Assembly (NCBI GenBank): GCA_958295765.1 | Contig: CATQHB010000002.1 | Coordinates: 524,424-588,423 of the forward strand | Length of the DNA stretch: 64,000 nt | Reading direction: 5' to 3' | DNA from: an uncultured Dehalococcoidia bacterium | Lineage (GTDB): Bacteria; Chloroflexota; Dehalococcoidia; Lucifugimonadales; UBA3495 | Shown: one piece after another, positions 1-6,725 of the stretch | Numbering within the stretch: position 1 is the stretch's first letter | Layout: every line of letters starts with the position of its first letter | Translations under genes and position numbers: made by a program | The notes under the pieces: generated by a model | What the model was told of the DNA's origin: nothing | What the model saw: the letters and a program-made list of their open reading frames with translations, nothing else | Database searches by the model: none

Positions 1-1003
1 TCAGGCCGGCATCTGCGGCTCGGACCTGCATACCTGGCGCGGCGACCAGACCCAGGAGTTTATGCCTCTACCGTCCACCGGCCGGGTGATGGGCCATGAG
101 GGAACCGGCGTGGTGGAAGTGCTGGGCGACGGCGTGGCCGCCGATACCCTGGGAACTCCGGTAGTAGAGGGCGACCGGGTGGTCTATTCGGCAATTTTCC
201 CCTGCCACCGCTGCCACCTGTGCCTGCGCGGCGATACCAACTGGTGCGCCAACCGGGCCTACCCCACCGCCGGCGTTTACCCCTACTTCACCGGCACCTA
301 CGCCGACTTTCTCTACCTGCCGCCCCGCCATCCCTTTTTCCGGGTTCCTGACGAACTGCCCGACGACCTTTTGGGGCCGGTCAACTGCGCCATGGGCACC
401 GTTACCACCGGGCTGATGCGGGCCAGCGCCCACGAAGGCCAGTACGTGGTCATTCAGGGCGCCGGCGGCCTGGGGTTGAACGCGACGGCAATGGCTAAAG
501 ATATGGGCGCCGACCGGGTGATTGTCCTTGACCGGCTGGAGAACCGCCTGCAACTGGCCGAGGAGTTCGGCGCCGACCATACCATCAACATTGAGGAGTT
601 CAACACGCCGGAAACCCGCATCCGCCGGGTGTGGGAGCTGACCAACGGGCGCGGCGCTGACGTGGTGATGGAACTGGTGGGCCGGGCCGACCTGCTGGCC
701 GAGGGCATTGATATGCTCAGCAACGGCGGCAGTTTCGTCGAAATCGGCGACATCGTCCGGGGCAAGGAAGTGTCCATTGACCCCTCCAAGCTGCTGTCCG
801 GCAAGAACATCCTGGGTTCGCGAATGTACCGCCCCGACCTGCTGCCCACCCTGCTGGCCTTTCTGGTGCGGAATCAGGACAAGCTGCCCTTCCACAAGCT
901 GGTCTCCCACCAGTTCCCCCTGGCCGAGGTCAACGCCGCCTTTGCCCAAGCGGAATGGAATCAGCGGCAGACGGAAATCACCCGGGCTATGCTGGTGCCT
1001 TAG
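1..1003 (+). CDS. Zinc-binding alcohol dehydrogenase family protein (5' partial)
   Basis: This is an MDR-type, NAD(P)-dependent alcohol/polyol dehydrogenase whose start lies before the window. The frame is already open at base 2 and reads the catalytic-zinc motif GICGSDLHTWRGD, followed by GHEGTG. The structural zinc site is the four-cysteine string CHRCHLCLRGDTNWC, with C-x2-C-x2-C-x7-C spacing. A Rossmann GAGGLGL follows and the C-terminus is complete. Substrate cannot be told from sequence. It converges on the molybdopterin gene downstream, with a 16-bp inverted repeat between them. Confidence 0.93.
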   Translation, partial: QAGICGSDLHTWRGDQTQEFMPLPSTGRVMGHEGTGVVEVLGDGVAADTLGTPVVEGDRVVYSAIFPCHRCHLCLRGDTNWCANRAYPTAGVYPYFTGTYADFLYLPPRHPFFRVPDELPDDLLGPVNCAMGTVTTGLMRASAHEGQYVVIQGAGGLGLNATAMAKDMGADRVIVLDRLENRLQLAEEFGADHTINIEEFNTPETRIRRVWELTNGRGADVVMELVGRADLLAEGIDMLSNGGSFVEIGDIVRGKEVSIDPSKLLSGKNILGSRMYRPDLLPTLLAFLVRNQDKLPFHKLVSHQFPLAEVNAAFAQAEWNQRQTEITRAMLVP

Positions 1004-1020
1004 CCTTACCCGGATGGGTC

Positions 1021-1092
1021 GGATTTTGTTGATTGCCGCGGGCTGATTTCGGGCTATTCCGGGATTGTCCCCATCAGCAATCAACAAAATCC
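1021..1092. terminator. Inverted repeat between convergent genes
   Basis: Perfect 16-bp arms (1021-1036 and 1077-1092, GGATTTTGTTGATTGC and its complement) flank 40 bases between two convergent genes. The arms carry T and A runs, so they could end transcription from both sides. The long loop makes this less typical than a compact intrinsic terminator. Confidence 0.45.
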
Positions 1093-1119
1093 GGTATATC
1101 CTGTCCATCAATGTGTGAA

Positions 1120-2160
1120 TCAGGTCAAGGGCAGGGGCGGCTGCCACCACTTGCTGGTAGCGTTGACTTCAATGTGGTTCACCCACTTGACCCACTCAAA
1201 ACCCCGCTTGCCCGGCGCGGCCAGCCGCAGGGGGAAACCGTGGTGGTGCGACAGGGATTCGTTACCCACCCGCGTAACCAGCAGATAGTCGTCGATTTCC
1301 TCAAAGGCAAAGCGGCGGCTGTAGCCGGTAATCGAGCGCACCGTCAGGCTGGCCGCCGTTGGCAAGACGCCGGCCCAGTCCAGCACTTCCCTTAACGGCA
1401 GGCCCTGCCAATCTTGCGTCGAGTGCCACCCGCCGGTGCAGTCCAGGGTGGCCCGCCTCTGCTCATCCCGCCCGGCCAGCGCCGCATAAGGCAGGGACAA
1501 CTCCTGCTGCACCAGGCCGCTGACTTGCAACCGCCACGCGGCAACGTCCACCGGCGCCGGGCGGTCATTGAGCCAGGAGGTGGCGGGAAAGGCGTTGCCG
1601 CTATCGCTGCCGCTTTCGTAAGAGCCGGTGAAACGGCGGGATGCGCCGGGCAGTCCGGCCCACTGATTGACCAGTTCGCCGGTTCGCCACAGGACCAGCC
1701 CGGCCAGGGCCAGGCCGCCCAACTTCAGCACGGCGCGCCGTTCCGCCCAGAACCGGGGCCGCATACTCCAGCGGTGGCGGAGGGTGTGCCACAGCAGCAG
1801 GGGCGTCAAGGCCAGGGACAGGTAGATGTGCCAACTGACGCCGCTGAGTCCGAGGAAGTAGAACGGCCCGACGTGGCTCCAGGCCAGCCCCAGCCCCAGG
1901 GCCGCCAGCAGCAGGCTTAACAGCAGCAGGGACGCGGCGTAGGGCAACCAGAACCGCCGCCACAGGTGCCGCTGGGCCAGCCGCCCCAGGATGTTGCGCC
2001 CTTTCCAGATAAGCAGGACGACGATGGCAAAGCCGAGGATGCGGTGAACGTGCAGGGCCGCCACCCATTCCGGCGTCCCGTTGGTCAGGGCCAGGTAGCC
2101 GCTGCCCAACTCGACCGCGCCCAGCAAAAGCAGGAAAATGTTGGCCCAGGGGTACTTCAT
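1120..2160 (-). CDS. Membrane-anchored molybdopterin-dependent oxidoreductase (sulfite oxidase fold)
   Basis: The C-terminal ~150 residues match the oxidoreductase molybdopterin-binding (sulfite oxidase/YedY type) domain, with the candidate molybdenum-ligand cysteine in LDCTGGW and a conserved end GFEWVKWVNHIEV. The first ~160 residues hold four to five hydrophobic helices with spaced histidines (HVHRILG, SWHIYLSL, LLWHTLRH), suggesting a b-type haem membrane domain fused to the enzyme. ATG at 2160 follows a G-rich stretch; an in-frame TTG at 2175 is an alternative. It lies 76 bases downstream of the nitrile hydratase alpha gene and may be cotranscribed with it. Substrate unknown. Confidence 0.82.
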   Translation of the reverse strand: MKYPWANIFLLLLGAVELGSGYLALTNGTPEWVAALHVHRILGFAIVVLLIWKGRNILGRLAQRHLWRRFWLPYAASLLLLSLLLAALGLGLAWSHVGPFYFLGLSGVSWHIYLSLALTPLLLWHTLRHRWSMRPRFWAERRAVLKLGGLALAGLVLWRTGELVNQWAGLPGASRRFTGSYESGSDSGNAFPATSWLNDRPAPVDVAAWRLQVSGLVQQELSLPYAALAGRDEQRRATLDCTGGWHSTQDWQGLPLREVLDWAGVLPTAASLTVRSITGYSRRFAFEEIDDYLLVTRVGNESLSHHHGFPLRLAAPGKRGFEWVKWVNHIEVNATSKWWQPPLPLT

Positions 2161-2236
2161 CCCGCCCCCGCGCAAAAGAGGATTTCAGCAACAACTACGC
2201 CCGGAGCGGCAGGGTGGATTGGGGACGGCGGCGGGA

Positions 2237-2908
2237 CTATACCCCGGCCCTTTCCGGTGTCCGGGCCTCGGTTACGCCAATCATACTATCCCGCGTTACC
2301 AGTTCCGCCAATTCCGCCTCGGTCAATCCCTCCGTGCCGGCGGGACGGCGGGGCAGCACCAGGTAGCGCAGGTCGGCGGTGCTGTCCAGCACCCGTACCG
2401 CTACCGAGTCGGGCAAGTCCAGGCCGAACTCCCGCAGCACGCCCCGCGGGTCAACGACGGCCCGGGAGCGGTAGGCCAGGCTCTTGTACCAGTCCGGCGG
2501 CCGGCCCAGCAGGTTCCGGGGGTAGCAGGAGCACAGGGTACAGACCACCAGGTGATGCACTTCCGCCGTGTTTTCCACCACCGCCAGCTTGGGCGTAGTT
2601 TCGGGCAGGGTATAGCCCAACTCGGCCAGGGCGGCCTCCGGGGTGGACAAGAGCCGCGCCTGGTATTGGGGGTCGGCCCAGGCGCGGGCCACCACCCGGG
2701 CGCCGTCGGCCGGGGAGCGGGCGTCAATCCGCTCCACCATCGCCTGAATCTCGCCGGGGGTGCAAATTTCCTTTTCCACCAGCAGGGACTCCATTGCCCT
2801 GGCCCGGCGGGCGTAGTAGCTCAACTCGGCGTCGGCCAGCATACCGGGGTGGTCGTGGCCGTGGCCGTCGTCCTGATGGTTTTCGGCGTGATTGGAAGGG
2901 TTGGTCAT
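2237..2908 (-). CDS. Nitrile hydratase / thiocyanate hydrolase family, alpha (gamma) subunit, cobalt type
   Basis: This is the metal-binding subunit of the nitrile hydratase family, 223 residues. The claw motif VCTLCSCY is at about residues 121-128; CTLCSC, with threonine, is the version associated with low-spin cobalt, whereas iron enzymes have CSLCSC. Downstream RNLLGRPPDWYKSLAYRSRAVV-type sequence is typical of the family. The N-terminus has a His/Asp-rich stretch (HGHDHPG). It is third in an operon behind two genes that together equal one beta subunit, the same order as scnB-scnA-scnC of thiocyanate hydrolase. Substrate could be a nitrile or thiocyanate. Confidence 0.93.
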   Translation of the reverse strand: MTNPSNHAENHQDDGHGHDHPGMLADAELSYYARRARAMESLLVEKEICTPGEIQAMVERIDARSPADGARVVARAWADPQYQARLLSTPEAALAELGYTLPETTPKLAVVENTAEVHHLVVCTLCSCYPRNLLGRPPDWYKSLAYRSRAVVDPRGVLREFGLDLPDSVAVRVLDSTADLRYLVLPRRPAGTEGLTEAELAELVTRDSMIGVTEARTPERAGV

Positions 2909-2947
2909 CGCTGCCTCCTGTCTGCTGGTGGTGAGCCGGTCTAACCC

Positions 2948-3274
2948 CTATTCGCCGGGCGAGGCGGCCGGTTCCAGCCAGTGCTGGTAAATATCCACCA
3001 GAATCTTATCTGACGCCGGCCCCCGGTACTCCGGCCAGACCTGAGCCTGGTCAAACTCCACCCGGTAGAGGGGCTGGCGGGGCTGGCCGGGGCCGCCGTA
3101 GGCCAGGGATTCCGGGTTGGCAAAGACGCCGCACAACGCCGCTACCTGCCCGGTCTGCCCCTGGATGTAGGCCGGCGTGCGGAAGTGGCCGCCGGGGTTG
3201 TCCACCCGTACCCTTACCCGGTCGCCCGGCTGATATTCGGTTGGCGCGTCGGTCGTTGCGGTCATTGCGGTCAT
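2948..3274 (-). CDS. Nitrile hydratase family beta subunit, C-terminal (SH3-like) half as separate gene
   Basis: 108 residues matching only the C-terminal barrel of nitrile hydratase beta: YQPGDRVRVRV, GHFRTPAYIQGQTGQV, and LYRVEFDQAQVWPE. In ordinary nitrile hydratases this is the second half of one polypeptide; in thiocyanate hydrolase it is the separate alpha subunit. ATG at 3274 lies 5 bases after the stop of the preceding gene, in a different frame; a second ATG is at 3264. Both halves have proper ends, so this reads as a real three-gene layout rather than a recent frameshift, although a sequencing error cannot be excluded from one sequence. Confidence 0.85.
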   Translation of the reverse strand: MTAMTATTDAPTEYQPGDRVRVRVDNPGGHFRTPAYIQGQTGQVAALCGVFANPESLAYGGPGQPRQPLYRVEFDQAQVWPEYRGPASDKILVDIYQHWLEPAASPGE

Positions 3275-3279
3275 AGCTG

Positions 3280-3579
3280 CTACTCCGGCCTTTCCAATTC
3301 GGCAAAGCGGGCGTCGATTTCCCCGGCGGTCAGCACGCCCTTTTCCAGCAGCAGGATTTCCAGGGCCGCCGTCCACCGCTCGTAGTAAGACATCGTTTCG
3401 TACTGCTCCGGCGGCAGGCTTTCGATAGCCCGGCGCATTTCGTCGGTACGGCGCAGCCCCTTCTCGCTGAGGACATTGTGCATCGCGTCCACCCGCCGCT
3501 CCCAATCGGCGAGGATATGCTCCTCCCGGTCAATAGGTTCCTCGGTGGGCCACCCGCCCCGGTCATGTACCTGCGGCAT
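3280..3579 (-). CDS. Nitrile hydratase family beta subunit, N-terminal half as separate gene
   Basis: 99 residues matching the N-terminal helical half of nitrile hydratase beta: VHDRGGW near the start, then DEMRRAIESL and MSYYERWTAALEILLLEKGVLTAGEID. It has two adjacent arginines (MRR) where I recall ordinary nitrile hydratase beta having FR and thiocyanate hydrolase having a functional Arg-Arg pair; that comparison is from memory. First gene of the operon, it would pair with the following gene to make a full beta equivalent and with the alpha gene to make the enzyme. Confidence 0.85.
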   Translation of the reverse strand: MPQVHDRGGWPTEEPIDREEHILADWERRVDAMHNVLSEKGLRRTDEMRRAIESLPPEQYETMSYYERWTAALEILLLEKGVLTAGEIDARFAELERPE

Positions 3580-4129
3580 CGCGTAACCTCCGGCGCCGGC
3601 TGGTTGGTTGGTGGAAGGTTGGTTAGAAGGTTTGCCGGTTGGGGCCTATATTAAAGGGCGGTTTCCCTGATGGCAAGGTGGGAGTATGCCCGGTTGTCTC
3701 CTGGATTTATCAATTGGGCGAATTTTGGTAGAGGCCCAGCCGGGTGCAAATAGGGCCATTCCGGGTTGCCGGGCTGATGTCGTTTCCAGTCTTTAGATGG
3801 TTACTGATGCCGTCAAACACAAGGCAATCGCATCTTAACCGGGAGAACCGGGGCAGCCCGGGCAACCGTCGTTCCGGCGAAAGCCGGAATCCAGGAAATT
3901 CTCCCGGAAAAGATCGTGCAGGTTACCGATCATCCTGGGTTCCGGCTTTCGCCGGAATGACGGGTTTATAGCCGGAATAACTGGTTTATGCTGCGATTAC
4001 GATGAATTTCCCCGGCAAACTGCCAGTTTATTTGACAGCCCACTCCGATAGTGTTAGAAAGTGTTAGAAAAGGGTTGGAAAGATACCCTTTGCGCCACCA
4101 AAACCTTTACCAGAAGGTTAGGTTAGATT
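3580..4129. other. 550-bp intergenic region with one inverted-repeat element
   Basis: Divergent upstream region of the nitrile hydratase operon (left) and the exported-protein pair (right). It contains one family A element at 3866-3963 and no convincing open frame. A duplicated AGTGTTAGAAA string at about 4050-4070 is the only other pattern seen. Confidence 0.6.
3866..3963. repeat. Family A inverted-repeat element (about 97 bp)
   Basis: Terminal arms of about 25 bases (CGTTCCGGCGAAAGCCGGAA at the left, its complement at the right) flank a variable 40-50 bp centre. The same element recurs at 9922, 12848, 28919, 32012, 35381, 40989 and 50959, with a half copy at 15452. It resembles REP/MITE-type non-coding repeats. 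Confidence 0.85.
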
Positions 4130-5098
4130 GTGTTGTCGCACTCCCCAATTTTCTGGTTGCTGGCCGCCGTTTTGGTGGGGGTGGCCGTGGTTGGCGGATT
4201 GACGGTCGTTAGTTCCGGGGATGACCCGATTGACCCGGAGGCCGGGGCAACCCCCGACATTATCCTGGGGTTGACCGCCGAGGCGCGGGAGTCGCTGCAA
4301 AACGCCAACCAAGCCTTCCCTTCCGACCAGGCCGGTTTCTCCGCCTACTACCGGGTTGCCACCAGCACCCTGGGCCGGATGCAGAAAGACACGATTGACA
4401 ACTACATTTTCGGCCCGGTTCCGGCCGGCGTCATTTCCCGCAGAAACACGGCGGCCACCATTAAGGAAATGGGCGATAACTATACCGTCGCCGCGCTCCC
4501 CCTGCTGAACATCAACGACATCCCTTCCACCGTCAACCTCTATTATGACGATCAGGGCTGGGTGGTGGCCTATCTCCCCAAGGACGCCCCATCCTCTCAA
4601 GTCTGGCAGGCCCGGGATGTGGATGAGGATAACCCGAGAATAGAGGACGCCGACCTGGGCAATACCCTTCTTTTGGAAGCCATCAACGTCGCCCTTGAGG
4701 AGGCGTTGGAAGGCACTAAAATAGCGTCGTCCGACGCTAAGCTGGGCTATTACCACTTCAAGTACCCCAACGCCGACAGTTTCCTGATGATGGCCGCTGC
4801 CCAGAAACTGCAAGGTGAATACCCGATTTCCTTCACCGTTCCCGCTACCCTGACGGTAAAGGAAGTTTCGGTAACGCTGTGGATTACCCAGCTTGAGGGC
4901 GAAGTTGCGCCCTGCGCCAAGGTTGCCCTGGACGATGCCGACCTGATTGCGGAAAAATGCGCCAAAGGCATCTACCACGGCTCGCCCAGCCTGACTACCT
5001 TCAACGCCAAGACCGCCCATGCGATGAAGCTGACCCAATCAACCAGCGACCACGGCGCGGTCGGCGCGCTGCTGATGGTTGTCTATGACAAGCCCTGA
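4130..5098 (+). CDS. Exported or membrane-anchored protein of unknown function
   Basis: 322 residues starting at GTG 4130, with AAGGTTAGG upstream as a weak ribosome site. The N-terminus has one hydrophobic helix (FWLLAAVLVGVAVVGGLTVV, about residues 7-26) that could be an uncleaved anchor or signal peptide. The rest is soluble and mixed alpha/beta, with two cysteines (EVAPCAK, AEKCAK) that could pair outside the cell. I recognise no family. Its end overlaps the start of the next gene by 14 bases, so the two exported proteins are probably translationally coupled and may work together. Confidence 0.8.
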   Translation: MLSHSPIFWLLAAVLVGVAVVGGLTVVSSGDDPIDPEAGATPDIILGLTAEARESLQNANQAFPSDQAGFSAYYRVATSTLGRMQKDTIDNYIFGPVPAGVISRRNTAATIKEMGDNYTVAALPLLNINDIPSTVNLYYDDQGWVVAYLPKDAPSSQVWQARDVDEDNPRIEDADLGNTLLLEAINVALEEALEGTKIASSDAKLGYYHFKYPNADSFLMMAAAQKLQGEYPISFTVPATLTVKEVSVTLWITQLEGEVAPCAKVALDDADLIAEKCAKGIYHGSPSLTTFNAKTAHAMKLTQSTSDHGAVGALLMVVYDKP

Positions 5099-6689
5099 CC
5101 CGGCGGCCGGCAACCAGCCCAACCGAGGGGCGCAATTATCCCGCGTTATACTCATTGCCGCGCTGGCGTCCCTGGCAACCCTGCTGGCGGTTTCCCTTTC
5201 CACCGTGTCAGCCCTGGCCGACCGCCCGCTGCCGGCCGGCGGCGCTCCCGGCTCTCCACCCCAAACCGTTACCCGCGACGTAGCCGTAACCTCCATCGTA
5301 AGGGCGGGGCATAAACCGCCCTTCGCCACCCAGGGCGACGCAGTTACCATCAACGTGGGCGTGGCAAACCGGGGCAGCGCGGCGGAAACCTTCTCGGTCC
5401 GCCTGTATGACAACACCGATCTGGTGGAAATCGGCCGCCAGTCGGTAACCCTGACCGCCGGCGGCAGCCAGACTATCGCCTTTTCCTGGGATACCACCAG
5501 CGCTACCGGCGGCCCGCCGCCGCCCGGCCCGCCGGCCCCCGGCTCAATCCATAACCTTACGGCCACCGCGACCCTGGCCGGCGACTCGGACCGCAGCAAT
5601 AACGCAATGGCCTTTATGCCGGGGTTCTGGATAATCGCTGCCGCCAAGCCCCCCACTGAAATTGTCTTTGGAGAATCAATCCCCCAAGCCAAGCGCGGGG
5701 CCAGCTTGTCCCGCCCCAACCCAACCATAACCACCCAGGCAGCCACTTCGACCACAATGTTCCTCAGCCCGGTCCAGGGCCGGTTAGACGGTACGCTGAG
5801 CAACCCCGGCATCAGCACCCGAATTCAGCAGTTGACCCGCATCCTGCTCAACCCGTCTGAGGCCCAATTTACCCGGATACTGGCCGGCCTCAACATCACC
5901 ACCACGGCAGAGCCGTTAAGCCGCGTCCTGCCCGGTTGGATTGAGGCCCCCCATACAACTTACGGTGGGAACCGGTCGCTGGCGCTGCCGTCCATTGCCA
6001 CCGGGCCGACTCCCTTGACCTATATTTTCCTGAAACCCGGCCCGGTCAAGTCGGCCGGCCGGTTAGCCAATCCCTCCATAACCACCGGGGCCGAGTTTCC
6101 GACTGAAATCGTCTTCGGTGAAGGCCAAGCATTGCCCCAAGCCAAGTACGGCGCCGGCCACTCCCTGGCCGATCCGACAATCGGCACCCAGTCTCAGGCA
6201 TTGCCTGGAATGTTTATCAGCCCGACTCAGGCCCGAAAGTCCCCGGCGTTGGCGCAGTTCACCATTGCGACCCAAGGCGCGCCCCGTCAGGAGATTTTTG
6301 TCGGCGGCGCGGCGGCCTCGGCGCAACCCGGCCAGGGCTTGCTGGATCCCTTCCGTAATGGAGAGGTTGCCGGAAAGGTGCATTTGCAGCAGCGGGACAG
6401 CAGCTTGGGGGCCTACGTTCAGATAGGAGAGGCGACCCACTTCGTAGCGGCCGACGGGAGCTTTCGGGTAGAGGCGGCCGGTGGCGTAAGGGACATTTAC
6501 ATCCGCGCGCCGGGCTACCTGTCGGCGCTCATCCCGGCGGCGACCATCAACCCCGGCGAACTGCTGACCATCCCGGAACTGACCCTGCCCTTCGGCGACG
6601 CCAACGGCGACGGGCGTATTGACATCCTGGATTTAAGCATCGCCGCCGGCAACTTCGGCGACACCACCCGGCGGATGCCGGCCCCTTAA
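5085..6689 (+). CDS. Secreted CARDB-like repeat protein with C-terminal dockerin-like calcium loop
   Basis: About 534 residues. After a signal segment (SRVILIAALASLATLLAVSLSTVSALA) comes a CARDB/Ig-like domain (residues ~50-175: VAVTSIVRAG, VTINVGVANRGS, LAGDSDRSNN). The middle (~180-400) is built from degenerate ~40-50 residue units ending in forms such as PTEIVFGE, PTITTQA, MFLSPVQ, TTMFLSP and QEIFVGG. A carboxypeptidase-regulatory-like module (GEVAGKVHLQ to DGSFRVEAAGG) leads to one calcium loop, GDANGDGRIDILDLS, as in a dockerin half. ATG 5085 is chosen; TTG 5079 is also possible. Likely surface-attached or secreted; binding partner unknown. Confidence 0.8.
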   Translation: MTSPDPAAGNQPNRGAQLSRVILIAALASLATLLAVSLSTVSALADRPLPAGGAPGSPPQTVTRDVAVTSIVRAGHKPPFATQGDAVTINVGVANRGSAAETFSVRLYDNTDLVEIGRQSVTLTAGGSQTIAFSWDTTSATGGPPPPGPPAPGSIHNLTATATLAGDSDRSNNAMAFMPGFWIIAAAKPPTEIVFGESIPQAKRGASLSRPNPTITTQAATSTTMFLSPVQGRLDGTLSNPGISTRIQQLTRILLNPSEAQFTRILAGLNITTTAEPLSRVLPGWIEAPHTTYGGNRSLALPSIATGPTPLTYIFLKPGPVKSAGRLANPSITTGAEFPTEIVFGEGQALPQAKYGAGHSLADPTIGTQSQALPGMFISPTQARKSPALAQFTIATQGAPRQEIFVGGAAASAQPGQGLLDPFRNGEVAGKVHLQQRDSSLGAYVQIGEATHFVAADGSFRVEAAGGVRDIYIRAPGYLSALIPAATINPGELLTIPELTLPFGDANGDGRIDILDLSIAAGNFGDTTRRMPAP

Positions 6690-6725
6690 ACCGGCAGCTA
6701 TGGTTCGGGAGGAACCAAAACCCGG

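Noticed and set aside
1033-1395. Plus-strand frame overlapping the molybdopterin enzyme end
   Set aside because: Antisense to the conserved C-terminus of the enzyme and without features of its own.
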